Source of the DNA: Rossellomorea marisflavi
GTDB lineage: Bacteria > Bacillota > Bacilli > Bacillales > Bacillaceae_B
Direction of reading: 5' to 3'
Assembly (NCBI GenBank): GCA_003667865.1
Contig: CP033051.1
Coordinates: 1,881,501-1,945,500, forward strand
DNA length: 64,000 bases
Positions 25,481 through 33,853 of this stretch are shown here, one piece after another. Position numbers and translations under genes: made by a program. The notes under the pieces were generated by a model. The model made no database searches and was not told the origin of the DNA. It worked only from the letters and a program-made list of their open reading frames with translations. The first letter of the stretch is position 1; each line of letters opens with the position of its first letter.

Positions 25481-25526
25481 ATAGGGCCAGTCTTCTGATG
25501 CTTAATCAGAAGCTGGCTCTATATTT
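25481..25526 (+). terminator. Intrinsic terminator
   Basis: A long two-part stem: ATAGGGCCAG with CTGGCTCTAT and CTTCTGAT with ATCAGAAG, one bulged T, then ATATTT. It ends the PadR/DUF1048 transcription unit. Confidence 0.8.
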
Positions 25527-25632
25527 GTGTCCAATCTTAAAACAAGGGACAAATGTCCTTTCTTTTATTGTTTCATCCATATTACTATTAAGTCAGTAGG
25601 AGTGCTTGTGATACGGAGAAAGGGCGTCGAAC

Positions 25633-26328
25633 ATGAAAAAAATGAACGATAAAGGCTTGTTACTTGAAATGCTACATAAACATAATCTGTTAAAGATATT
25701 TGATAAAAGGCATATTGAAATGTTCAATCTCTATTCACTGGAAAAAGGAGAGGTCGTTTGCGCTGTTGGTGACCAATTAGAGGAACTATTGTTAGTCGTT
25801 GATGGAAGAGTGAAAATCTCTACTCTTTTACAAAATGGTAAAACACTTTTGCTTAGGTTTAATAATGCCCTTTCCATAATTGGTGAGTTAGAATTTGTCA
25901 CCAAAAGAAACGTGAGGAACACAGTTGAATGTGTTGATGAATGTTTGGTGATTGGAATAAGGTTCAATTTACTATATGAACATTATTATAGTAATCCGAC
26001 ATTTCTTCAATATATCGTTCAACACCTTGCAGACCGGTTATATTCATCTACCAATACGTCAAGTCTTAACTTGTTAACTAGAGTTGAAAACAGATTCTCA
26101 AGTTACTTATTATCTATGCTGACATGTGAAAACGGAACATTTGCAGAAGAAATTAAAACATCCAATTTAGTAGAAACTGCCGAATTATTAGGTACCAGCT
26201 ATCGACATCTTAATAGAGTCATTAATGAACTAGCTGAACGAGAGATCATAGAGAGAAGGGACGGACTTATTTTAGTAAAGAATGTAGAGAAACTAGAAGA
26301 ATTGGCAGATGGTATCAAATACGAGTAA
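25633..26328 (+). CDS. Crp/Fnr-family regulator, YeiL-like
   Basis: A 231-residue regulator with an N-terminal cyclic-nucleotide-binding fold (residues about 25-140, GEVVCAVGDQLEELLLVVDGRVKISTLLQNGKTLLLRFNNALSIIGELEF) and a C-terminal winged helix (NLVETAELLGTSYRHLNRVINELAEREIIERRDGLI). No Cys cluster typical of FNR is seen. The length and pairing with a YdcZ-type transporter resemble the YeiL group. It is 15 bp ahead of the transporter gene, so probably controls it. The effector is unknown. Confidence 0.85.
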   Translation: MKKMNDKGLLLEMLHKHNLLKIFDKRHIEMFNLYSLEKGEVVCAVGDQLEELLLVVDGRVKISTLLQNGKTLLLRFNNALSIIGELEFVTKRNVRNTVECVDECLVIGIRFNLLYEHYYSNPTFLQYIVQHLADRLYSSTNTSSLNLLTRVENRFSSYLLSMLTCENGTFAEEIKTSNLVETAELLGTSYRHLNRVINELAEREIIERRDGLILVKNVEKLEELADGIKYE

Positions 26329-26343
26329 TTAGGTGGGAAGGTT

Positions 26344-26781
26344 ATGTTGTTAAAAGGAATTGTATTTTCACTACTTGCAGGAATTTTTATCACACTGCAA
26401 GGAATTTTTAATACCAACGTAAGTCAAAAAGCAGGTTTATGGTTAACGACAACATTGGTACACGGTATTGGATTTATTGGTTCAGTCATCATTTTTCTTC
26501 TTGTAAAAGATGGAAATGTTAAGCATTTACTTGAAGTGAATAAGGTGTACCTCTTTGGTGGATTATTAGGAGTAATCATTGTATATAGCGTTATGCAGGG
26601 GATTGTCAACGTTGGGCCTGTCTTCTCCGTTTCTGTTCTATTAATCTCTCAATTATTGCTATCATTGGTGATCAACACATTTGGATTGTTTGGTATCGAG
26701 CCAGTCCCTTTAAGTCTAAATAAGATAATTGGGGTTTTAGTCATGATTAGTGGTGTCTTAATTTTTCAGTTTAAGTATTAA
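26344..26781 (+). CDS. DMT-superfamily YdcZ-like (DUF606) membrane protein
   Basis: A 145-residue protein with about five hydrophobic segments, half the size of usual drug/metabolite transporters. It matches the YdcZ/DUF606 family: short, beginning with GIVFSLLAGIFITLQGIFNTNVSQKAG and ending with NKIIGVLVMISGVLIFQ. Members probably act as dimers of antiparallel halves; often two genes are adjacent, but only one is present here. It follows the YeiL-like regulator gene by 15 bp. Confidence 0.85.
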   Translation: MLLKGIVFSLLAGIFITLQGIFNTNVSQKAGLWLTTTLVHGIGFIGSVIIFLLVKDGNVKHLLEVNKVYLFGGLLGVIIVYSVMQGIVNVGPVFSVSVLLISQLLLSLVINTFGLFGIEPVPLSLNKIIGVLVMISGVLIFQFKY

Positions 26782-26793
26782 TTACAATATATT

Positions 26794-26850
26794 GGGGCCT
26801 ATCGCCTGATGCAATGAAGTACAGTCATATTAGGGGTCAGGCCCTTCTTT
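26794..26850 (+). terminator. Possible terminator after YdcZ-like gene
   Basis: GGGCCT pairs with AGGCCC across a 38-nt loop, followed by TTCTTT. The large loop makes it weak. It sits between convergent genes. Confidence 0.4.
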
Positions 26851-26855
26851 GAAAA

Positions 26856-27167
26856 TTAATAAGATTTGTTAAAAAATGAAATCATCCATTTGAACATACC
26901 AATCACTAGAATGAGTCCTCCATTAGCAATGGTGATAATTCCTAGAAATGCTCCACCATAACCTGCACCTTCTCCGGTTCCACCTGAACTCCAGTCATAA
27001 AAGTGAAGGAATAATGCACCACTTGAAAACCCAAACACTGGTCCAAGTACGATCATAATAATACCCGATACAATTAAGCTTAATTTTCCTTTTTTAGCTA
27101 ATATAAAGAAAAGGATATTTAGTGACACGATGATGATAATAAATAATGTCAAAATCAAGTTTTCCAT
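26856..27167 (-). CDS. Small membrane protein, unknown
   Basis: A 103-residue protein with three hydrophobic segments (about residues 3-22, 30-50 and 70-95) and a Gly-rich loop (SSGGTGEGAGYGG). The ATG at 27167 is chosen over a longer frame because GGGGGAAAT lies directly before it and the protein then starts with a membrane segment. No family is recognised. It is monocistronic. Confidence 0.6.
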   Translation of the reverse strand: MENLILTLFIIIIVSLNILFFILAKKGKLSLIVSGIIMIVLGPVFGFSSGALFLHFYDWSSGGTGEGAGYGGAFLGIITIANGGLILVIGMFKWMISFFNKSY

Positions 27168-27441
27168 GATTTCCCCCTTATCCAACCAAATGACAGACCA
27201 CCAAACACAAACTTCATTTAAAGACAATCTACTTTGGTTAAAAGATAATTGCTTGAAAATTAATACCATCTTAACATAAAACCCCCATTCTTCTTCAGGC
27301 AAATTTTAAATACCTGAATGAGTTGCGTAAAACAAAAAAATTAAAAAGACAAATCATTTTATTTTTTTCCATTTTATTACTCTTTGATGTGACAATCATG
27401 CTAGAATAATAGATAAACGAAACAAATAGGCGGGGATTATA

Positions 27442-27735
27442 ATGAAGGAACTGACGCAGAGAATTCTAGAATTTAGAAATGAAAGAGGATGGGGTCCGTA
27501 TCAGGAGAAGGACCTTGCAATCTCCATCGCTTTAGAAGCAAGTGAGCTTCTCGAAAACTTCCAATGGAGAAGCAGTGAAGATGCCATTGCGGAGTCTGAA
27601 CAGAATATTAAAGAAGAAATGGCCGATGTTTTTATCTATCTTTTACAACTTGCGCATGAAATGAACATAGATTTAGAGAAAGAAGCGTATAAGAAAATGG
27701 AGAAGAATGCGATTAAATATCCTGTTAAAAGCTAG
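27442..27735 (+). CDS. MazG-like nucleotide pyrophosphohydrolase
   Basis: A 97-residue single-domain all-alpha NTP pyrophosphatase. The metal-binding pattern is visible: EASELLENFQW with the first acidic ligands and KEEMADVFIYLLQLA with the EExxD motif. Small MazG-like enzymes hydrolyse modified or excess (d)NTPs to monophosphates. The length is normal for the single-domain type. It stands alone between small genes, with its own terminator 4 bp downstream. Confidence 0.88.
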   Translation: MKELTQRILEFRNERGWGPYQEKDLAISIALEASELLENFQWRSSEDAIAESEQNIKEEMADVFIYLLQLAHEMNIDLEKEAYKKMEKNAIKYPVKS

Positions 27736-27738
27736 TAT

Positions 27739-27766
27739 ATAGGGGGACGACCTCCTATTTTTTTTG
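27739..27766 (+). terminator. Terminator of MazG-like gene
   Basis: ATAGGGGG pairs with CCTCCTAT (one G-T pair) around ACGA, then eight Ts. Confidence 0.85.
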
Positions 27767-27834
27767 TTTTAAAATAGTAAAATAGGAACGAATGTTCTAT
27801 AATAGAAATATATGGAATTAAGGTGGTGTTATGG

Positions 27835-28401
27835 ATGAGACCAGAATTAACAAAAGATAGTAGCATTGAGAGCTTCAAGGACTTCTATTGGTTAAAAGAA
27901 GAGCTACAACGATTCTGTAGAGATCATGGAATTCCTGCATCGGGTTCTAAACAAGAAATTACCGATAGAATAGAAACCTTTCTCCAAACAGGTGAGATTA
28001 TAAAGTCTATTAAAAAATCAAATCCTAACAGAACGAAAGAAACGCAAGTAGAATTAAGTCTGGACACGATCATTACTGAACATCACCGTTGCAGTCAAAC
28101 TGTAAGAGCCTTTTTCAAAACCGTTATTCCGAACTTTCACTTCTCTACATATATTCAAAACTATTTTAAGAACAATATTGGAAAAACATATCGACATGCT
28201 GTTGATGCTTGGTTTGATGAGGAAGAGAAAAAGAAGAATCCATTATACAAGACAACGATTGCTCCACAATTTGAATACAATCAATTTATTCGCGATTACT
28301 TTGCAGACCCAAAAAATCAGGGCAGTAGCCGTGAAGAAGCTATTCATGCTTGGAACGTTGTTAAGAAGCTGCCAGGAAGCAATAACTATAAAGCAGAATA
28401 A
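27835..28401 (+). CDS. SAP-domain protein
   Basis: A 188-residue protein. Residues about 15-55 (LKEELQRFCRDHGIPASGSKQEITDRIETFLQTG) match a SAP-type helix-extended-loop-helix DNA-binding motif. The C-terminal two thirds contain two similar helical segments (FHFSTYIQNYFKNN...YRHAVDAWFD and FEYNQFIRDYFADP...REEAIHAWN), i.e. an internal repeat, likely one conserved domain found with SAP in Firmicutes. ATG at 27835 is preferred; AAGGTGGTG lies 7 bp upstream and overlaps the alternative GTG. A nucleic-acid role is likely but unproven. Confidence 0.72.
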   Translation: MRPELTKDSSIESFKDFYWLKEELQRFCRDHGIPASGSKQEITDRIETFLQTGEIIKSIKKSNPNRTKETQVELSLDTIITEHHRCSQTVRAFFKTVIPNFHFSTYIQNYFKNNIGKTYRHAVDAWFDEEEKKKNPLYKTTIAPQFEYNQFIRDYFADPKNQGSSREEAIHAWNVVKKLPGSNNYKAE

Positions 28402-28552
28402 AGGAGCAATCCTTACAAGGAAAAGGTGCTACGTGTTAGAGCACACTAATGGAGTATGTGTTTATGCAATAATTCGTAACGGAAATTTATAGTTTTGTAT
28501 ACAAGAGTTTGTATTGCAAATCACGAATCAATAGATCAAAGGGGTAGTGAAC

Positions 28553-28852
28553 ATGCTGAATATTGGAAGCTTCTTATTAGGAATCGTCGCTTGGAGCCTT
28601 CCTATCGTATACGTATTTAAAGGTAATAAACATAACCATGGAATTGCGCTTACTACTTTGAGTATGACTGCTTGTGCAATTTCGTTATGTTTTCAAATTC
28701 TTAATTTTCACCACTTAGTAAACATTGGTGATTGGACTGCTATTATGGATATATCAGGAGGTATTGTCCTTGCCGCAGCCGTTCTTCTTATTGTTACGAT
28801 TCTCTTAAATGGAATGGCACTTATGGTTTATCGTATTAGGGTGCAAAATTAA
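28553..28852 (+). CDS. Small three-helix membrane protein, unknown
   Basis: A 99-residue protein with three hydrophobic segments (about 4-22, 32-50 and 68-92) and short loops. AAAGGGGT precedes the ATG at 28553 with good spacing; a GTG at 28547 is too close to that site. No family recognised. It ends 2 bp before the next frame, which suggests co-expression. Confidence 0.6.
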   Translation: MLNIGSFLLGIVAWSLPIVYVFKGNKHNHGIALTTLSMTACAISLCFQILNFHHLVNIGDWTAIMDISGGIVLAAAVLLIVTILLNGMALMVYRIRVQN

Positions 28853-28854
28853 AT

Positions 28855-29541
28855 TTGATCTATTTAATGTTCAGCAGTTGCATACAGAAGGATTATGATT
28901 ATGGGGTGTCCTTGATAGTGTATCATTCAAACAAAAAGAAAATAAGAGGATGGAAACGTCATAAAAGAAAAATAGAAATGTGGAAGAAGCAAGTGATGAA
29001 GCTAGACATGGAACATATCAATTGCTATCACAGGGACTATGTAAAGCTTTGGATTCATCCGTTTTATGGACTGTATAACATTCATCCACCAGCTTGGTAC
29101 AACCGACTTTTATTAGATGCGATAATCGAGGTTTACTTATGTTGGTATGAAACTATGGATAATCAAAAAGAAGAATTTTACCTGAAAATTTGGTTGTATG
29201 AACCGAATTTCATCAAATCACAAATTGTAGTTGCATATAGAGACAATTTGCACTTTTACGAGAATGTATTTGATCAAACGACTGAAAATAAATCATTCCC
29301 GATCGACAAGTACGCGGGATTACAAGATAAAGTAGCACTATTTGATTGGAAACGTTATGTTCAAGCGGAGATATATGAGTCAGACGAATTACAAGAGGAT
29401 ATTCTGAACGGATTTAGAAGTACAGAGGAAGTAAGGCAAATAATAAAGGACTCCTATAAGATAGAAAAAACTGACGGAAATAAGTATACCTACAAAAGGA
29501 ATGTTGGTGACGTTTGGGTTGGTACGTTCAAAACAAAATGA
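28855..29541 (+). CDS. Hypothetical soluble protein, start uncertain
   Basis: An open frame of up to 228 residues rich in aromatic and charged residues (KLWIHPFYGLYNIHPPAWYNRLLLDAIIEVYLCWYE). It has no signal peptide, clear membrane segment or motif I can name. No strong ribosome site precedes the TTG at 28855; in-frame ATG at 28867 or starts near 28906-28912 are also possible. The adjoining frame is only 2 bp upstream, so translation may depend on coupling. The acidic C-terminal half makes a globular protein plausible. Confidence 0.5.
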   Translation: MIYLMFSSCIQKDYDYGVSLIVYHSNKKKIRGWKRHKRKIEMWKKQVMKLDMEHINCYHRDYVKLWIHPFYGLYNIHPPAWYNRLLLDAIIEVYLCWYETMDNQKEEFYLKIWLYEPNFIKSQIVVAYRDNLHFYENVFDQTTENKSFPIDKYAGLQDKVALFDWKRYVQAEIYESDELQEDILNGFRSTEEVRQIIKDSYKIEKTDGNKYTYKRNVGDVWVGTFKTK

Positions 29542-29737
29542 TAAAGGTGGGCATTGCTCCAAGAAGGATTGATGCTTTTTTTATAGAAATTCTTTGCTAT
29601 CCATACATACGACTCTTTTTTAAGAATAGCAACTCTATTTTATCAGATAAAAAAGATGCAAGGGAGTAAACTTTATCATTTAAGAGAAAATAAAGTTGAT
29701 TGATGCATTTCGCAAAAATTAGTGGAGGTGAAAGAAT

Positions 29738-29881
29738 ATGAAGAAAACAAAAGAAAAGTTCCATGAGGGTGCAGAGGTTACAAAGGATAACCAGATCTAC
29801 GGGACGCCCAATAGTAAGGCGAAGGATGGAACCGGTGACTCACCGAATGATAATGTAGGAAGTAATCATCATAAACGATAG
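29738..29881 (+). CDS. 47-residue hydrophilic small protein
   Basis: A short gene with an excellent ribosome site (GTGGAGGTG, 7 bp before the ATG). The product is Lys-, Asn- and Gly-rich with no hydrophobic core (MKKTKEKFHEGAEVTKDNQ start, SNHHKR end) and is probably disordered; its composition recalls small spore or stress proteins, but no family is recognised. A hairpin terminator follows about 100 bp later. Confidence 0.55.
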   Translation: MKKTKEKFHEGAEVTKDNQIYGTPNSKAKDGTGDSPNDNVGSNHHKR

Positions 29882-29982
29882 TTTACAAATGGTGGTGCTG
29901 AATGTTTTTGATTGAAGTATAGTCCATTTTAAGTGCTAGTTAACCGGACAACGTATGCTATCTTCATTCATAATTTAAAAAT

Positions 29983-30027
29983 AGGACCTGTATCAAAGTC
30001 TAAGAAAGCTTTGGTACAGGTTCTTTA
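29983..30027. terminator. Terminator between convergent small genes
   Basis: AGGACCTGTATCAAAG pairs with CTTTGGTACAGGTTCT (two mismatches) and TTTATTT follows. A-rich sequence on the other side allows it to serve the minus-strand zinc-ribbon gene as well. Confidence 0.8.
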
Positions 30028-30045
30028 TTTACAAGAAAGGTAAGA

Positions 30046-30213
30046 TTAAATATTTTTCTTCATTCCACAGTTTCTACATTCTCTTAAGAACTTACCATCT
30101 GCAACAGATGACTTAAAAAGACTGTTACCACAGTTATCACAACGTCCTGCTTGTTTATCTGGAAAGTCCTGGTATTCATATGTAACACTAGTATCAATAT
30201 TTTTAGTGTCCAT
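30046..30213 (-). CDS. 55-residue zinc-ribbon protein
   Basis: A small protein with two CxxC pairs: CDNCG at residues 25-29 and CRNCG at 46-50, spaced as in a treble-clef or zinc-ribbon knuckle. The N-terminal 24 residues are acidic and probably flexible. GAGGTGAT lies 6-7 bp before the ATG. Zinc ribbons of this size often bind nucleic acid or a partner protein; the function is unknown. It is convergent with the 47-residue gene and divergent from the sigma factor operon. Confidence 0.65.
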   Translation of the reverse strand: MDTKNIDTSVTYEYQDFPDKQAGRCDNCGNSLFKSSVADGKFLRECRNCGMKKNI

Positions 30214-30401
30214 GGCTATCACCTCACGAGTGTTCGATAAGGTGTTATTATATCGTTATTAAATAGGATATACAAGAGTAGCTCTGAGGGATGAGGCACG
30301 GAAAAAATTTTTTATGATTTATAAAACTATTTCACTGTAATTTACGAATATAAGGTAGACGAACAGGATGGAGTACTGAATGGTTGTGATGATTGGGAGT
30401 T

Positions 30402-30953
30402 ATGACACAAGAGGAGAAGTGGATTAAAGCAATAAAGAAGAATTCAAATGAAGAGGCGGCAAATCAATTAATTCAAAAATATTATCAGGAGATCTTTGGG
30501 TTTGTTTATAAGCAAACTCTAGACCAGGAGTTCACGAAAGATTTAACGCAAGAGATATTTATTAGTGTATTACGATCCATTCAAAATTTTGATGGTAGAG
30601 CGTCGTTTCGTACTTGGCTTTACAAGGTGGCGAACTCAAGAATGATTGACTACTACCGGTCGAAGTACTATAAGCAAAACCGAAAAACAGAATCAATTGA
30701 TGAGAAACAAGTATACGAGTCGGTAGAATTCATGTGGGAGTTGGAGACGAAGGAAGAAGTGAATCAGGTTCTTGAGCTTATGTCTCGTTTTCAGTACGAC
30801 ATTCAACAAATCGTTCGTCTGAAAATATATGCAGATTACACATTCACAGAGATAGCAGCTAGTTTAGAGATTCCTGAATCAACAGTTAAAACAAAGTACT
30901 ATGGTACACTTCGTAAACTTCAGAAACTAGTAAAGGAGAATGAGGATGAATAA
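30402..30953 (+). CDS. RNA polymerase sigma factor, ECF type
   Basis: A 183-residue group-4 sigma factor. Region 2 is visible as NQLIQKYYQEIFGFVYKQTLDQEFTKDLTQEIFISVLRSIQNFDGRASFRTWLYKVANSRMIDYYR, and region 4 as IVRLKIYADYTFTEIAASLEIPESTVKTKYYGTLRKLQKLV. The ATG at 30402 is used; GGGAG is unusually close, and a TTG at 30393 is an alternative. The next gene begins inside its end. It should direct polymerase to this operon and a small regulon. The layout (sigma, membrane protein, ABC exporter) resembles the B. subtilis sigY operon. Confidence 0.88.
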   Translation: MTQEEKWIKAIKKNSNEEAANQLIQKYYQEIFGFVYKQTLDQEFTKDLTQEIFISVLRSIQNFDGRASFRTWLYKVANSRMIDYYRSKYYKQNRKTESIDEKQVYESVEFMWELETKEEVNQVLELMSRFQYDIQQIVRLKIYADYTFTEIAASLEIPESTVKTKYYGTLRKLQKLVKENEDE

Positions 30954-31704
30954 GAATTTTCAAGATATCCCTTATCTGAACAAAGAATCAATGCAAGCTG
31001 AAATACAAATGATTCTTCAAAAGGGATTGGATCCAAAAGTTTCTTTTTGGTCTTATTTGGTCACGATGTATAAGCAAGTAGGGCTTAGGTTCATGTTTAA
31101 GGACATTGTTGAAATTCTTTATACATTAATCATTGCATGCACAGTAATAGGGGCATTCATCTTAAGTTCTACTAAAGTCGTTGATGTACACCAAATAAAT
31201 TTGTATACAGTTATTTTTATCTGGTCTCCAATCACATACTTTGTCATGGCTTACCTATTCTTTATCAAACAAAAACGTAAACCAACCTACGAAGTGGAAA
31301 TGACGTGTAAATATAATCTTCACCAATTAGCAGCATTTCGAATGCTTGTGTTTAGTGTCATCAGTATGATAATGAATGGATTATTCATTTATGTATTACT
31401 TATGGACAATGAATTCAGTTTCTTTTACTCCTTACTTTTATCCAGCTCATCTTTATTCTTGTTTGCTTTACTATTTTTGTATGTACAACTTCATGCGAAA
31501 TCACGGATGTCAAAGTATGTCTTATTCTTTGGTTGGATTGTTATGAACCTTATTGCTTCTTATTTTAGTTCAGAAATCTATCTATTTGTACTTAAGCAAA
31601 TTCCTATTTATATATATGGTGTCATTGCAATTGCGAGTGTTGTTCTTTATGTGAAAAGTTTAAAGGGATTACTTGTACTAAGAAAAATGAAGGGGTTGAT
31701 GTAG
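30946..31704 (+). CDS. Polytopic membrane protein, candidate anti-sigma factor
   Basis: A 252-residue protein with a cytoplasmic N-terminal segment of about 55 residues and six hydrophobic segments. It overlaps the sigma gene by 8 bp; ATG at 30946 fits AAGGAG upstream better than ATG at 30940. No known anti-sigma domain (no zinc-binding HxxxCxxC) is visible, but genes directly after ECF sigma factors commonly encode their membrane anti-sigma partner. It could also be an accessory subunit of the ABC exporter that follows 0 bp downstream. Confidence 0.6.
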   Translation: MNKNFQDIPYLNKESMQAEIQMILQKGLDPKVSFWSYLVTMYKQVGLRFMFKDIVEILYTLIIACTVIGAFILSSTKVVDVHQINLYTVIFIWSPITYFVMAYLFFIKQKRKPTYEVEMTCKYNLHQLAAFRMLVFSVISMIMNGLFIYVLLMDNEFSFFYSLLLSSSSLFLFALLFLYVQLHAKSRMSKYVLFFGWIVMNLIASYFSSEIYLFVLKQIPIYIYGVIAIASVVLYVKSLKGLLVLRKMKGLM

Positions 31705-32586
31705 ATGCTTGTCATGAATAATGTTAGTAAACATTTTGGGGAATTTACGGCACTAAAGGATATGAATCTTGAATTTACAAACGGAGTCTATGGTCTGTTG
31801 GCACCAAATGGGGCAGGGAAAACAACGTTGATTAAAATGCTTGTCACATTATTATTTCCGACAAAGGGAGAAATTTTATATAACGGAACGGAGATTACCT
31901 CACTTGATGAGCAATATCGAAATGTACTCGGTTATCTCCCGCAAGAGTTCGGATACTATAAAAACTACACACCTGAGAAATACTTGATGTACTTAGCAGC
32001 TCTAAAGGGAATCAACAAGAAAGAGGCAGCAGCGCGCACAACAGAACTATTAAAGCTTGTTGGGTTAGAAGATGTAATCCGTAAAAAAATGAAGAAATTT
32101 TCAGGCGGAATGATTCAGCGGGTAGGAATTGCACAAGCGATGTTAAACGATCCCAAAATCTTAATACTTGATGAGCCAACAGCTGGATTAGATCCAAAAG
32201 AGCGTGCGCGTTTTCGAAAGTTGCTAACAGAATTATCACGAGAGCGTATTATTATTCTTTCAACTCACATTGTGTCTGATGTCGAATCCATTGCGAATGA
32301 AATTATTATGATTAAAAATAAAACCCTTTTATATAAGGATTCAGTATCAAAGATTAGTAGAATTTTAGAAGGGTCCATTTTTGAAACAGAAGTACCCTTT
32401 TCTGAGGTAGATGATTTCAGGCTGAAGTATAAGACAATAGCAGAAAGACAAGATCAAGAACACATGACAATTCGGTTTATTGGTAATGAAGAAGCAGACC
32501 CAAATTGGAAAAGGGTCACACCTACATTAGAAGATGTATTTTTACATGTATACGAAGATGATCAAACATTGGCAGGAAGTGTGTGA
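31705..32586 (+). CDS. ABC transporter ATP-binding protein
   Basis: A 293-residue ATPase of the ABC-2/bacitracin-type exporter group. Walker A is APNGAGKTT, signature FSGGMIQRVGIAQAM, Walker B ILILDEPTAGLDP, and the switch His in STHIVSD. The C-terminal 70 residues form the extra domain usual in this group. Start abuts the preceding stop, and the stop overlaps the permease ATG by 1 bp. It energises export or sensing by the two following permeases. Confidence 0.92.
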   Translation: MLVMNNVSKHFGEFTALKDMNLEFTNGVYGLLAPNGAGKTTLIKMLVTLLFPTKGEILYNGTEITSLDEQYRNVLGYLPQEFGYYKNYTPEKYLMYLAALKGINKKEAAARTTELLKLVGLEDVIRKKMKKFSGGMIQRVGIAQAMLNDPKILILDEPTAGLDPKERARFRKLLTELSRERIIILSTHIVSDVESIANEIIMIKNKTLLYKDSVSKISRILEGSIFETEVPFSEVDDFRLKYKTIAERQDQEHMTIRFIGNEEADPNWKRVTPTLEDVFLHVYEDDQTLAGSV

Positions 32587-33842
32587 TGATTCTCAAGCAA
32601 GAACTATTAAAAATACTAAAGACACCAGTAATTTGGGTACTTGTTCTTTTTTTTATTACACTAAACAGCATCTTGGTAATGAGCAAGTCTGATTTTAAAG
32701 AAGATTTATCGATACTATCAGATATGGTTGATACCTATGGCGCTGAAATAAACGAAGAGATGATGACAGAGGTAGGTCATGATTATAAAAAAATTCAAAC
32801 ATGGGTTAACCAGGTGGCTAATGATGAAAATACTGTGTATGAACACCCTTCAGATCTACTCTCAAAATTATCAAAACAAACGGAGAATCCACTTGAACAG
32901 GAAGAACTAAGAACATTACTTGAATATGCTGTGCTTGAAGGGTTTTACCGTACTGCGCAAGATCTTGATGAAATATATGAAGAAATTGATTTAAGTCAAA
33001 GTGCTGAAGGTCAGATTGAATTATATCGTTTAACAGGGAATGCTGCAGAACAGGTTCGGGAGCAATATCAAAAACTAGAAGTGCGACTGGATCAGTTGAT
33101 AGAAAACGGGGAGCATAAACATTTATTCTTTATGGGAAAAGTGTATGAAATGCATTCTCTGCTTTTTCGTGATATCGGAAGAGCCTTACTTTTTGAATTA
33201 ATGATTCTTATCGTACTCATAACTGCAGCGATTACCAATTATGAGTTTGAACACCGGACATCGCTTGTTACATATACAACGAAAAAAGGAAGAGCATTAG
33301 TTTTATATAAATTGTTAGCAGCAACCATTGCAAGTAGCTTTGTCATGTTAGGAATGATCGGTGTAACGCTAACAATATTCTTTACCACATACAATTATGA
33401 AGGACTTTGGAGTGTTCCGATAAGCAATTATTTTAATGGGGAAACGGTACTTCCTTACATATCATGGTGGAACATTACCTTTATAGAGTATGTTGGATTT
33501 TTTATTCTTTTTATCATTTTATCTCAATTGATATTTCTGGGAGTTACATTTGTTCTATCTGTCTATATGAAAAACACGTACCTTGTTTTTTTTACATTTA
33601 TGATTTTTCTAGGGATCGGGATTCTTCTTCCAAGTTATATGCCCAGGGAGTCTAATCTTATATTTCTATTGAATTTTAATCCGTTTGTATTTATTTTGAA
33701 CCCACATGAATGGTTAATGGGGAATGGCCCATTTACGATATCCAAGTATTATGAGCAAGTCACAATTGGGCTATGGATCATCATCATTGGGTGGCTAATG
33801 AATAGAAGTGTCATTCGTTTTAAAAGAGAGCCATTGCAATAA
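32586..33842 (+). CDS. ABC-2-type permease 1
   Basis: A 418-residue membrane protein with one N-terminal transmembrane segment, a large extracellular domain of about 150 residues (residues 35-190, acidic and helical) and five or six C-terminal segments. This is the layout of ABC-2 exporters for peptides or lipids. AGGAAG lies upstream of the ATG, which overlaps the ATPase stop. It likely forms a heterodimer with the next gene's product. Confidence 0.8.
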   Translation: MILKQELLKILKTPVIWVLVLFFITLNSILVMSKSDFKEDLSILSDMVDTYGAEINEEMMTEVGHDYKKIQTWVNQVANDENTVYEHPSDLLSKLSKQTENPLEQEELRTLLEYAVLEGFYRTAQDLDEIYEEIDLSQSAEGQIELYRLTGNAAEQVREQYQKLEVRLDQLIENGEHKHLFFMGKVYEMHSLLFRDIGRALLFELMILIVLITAAITNYEFEHRTSLVTYTTKKGRALVLYKLLAATIASSFVMLGMIGVTLTIFFTTYNYEGLWSVPISNYFNGETVLPYISWWNITFIEYVGFFILFIILSQLIFLGVTFVLSVYMKNTYLVFFTFMIFLGIGILLPSYMPRESNLIFLLNFNPFVFILNPHEWLMGNGPFTISKYYEQVTIGLWIIIIGWLMNRSVIRFKREPLQ

Positions 33843-33853
33843 GGGGGAGGAAC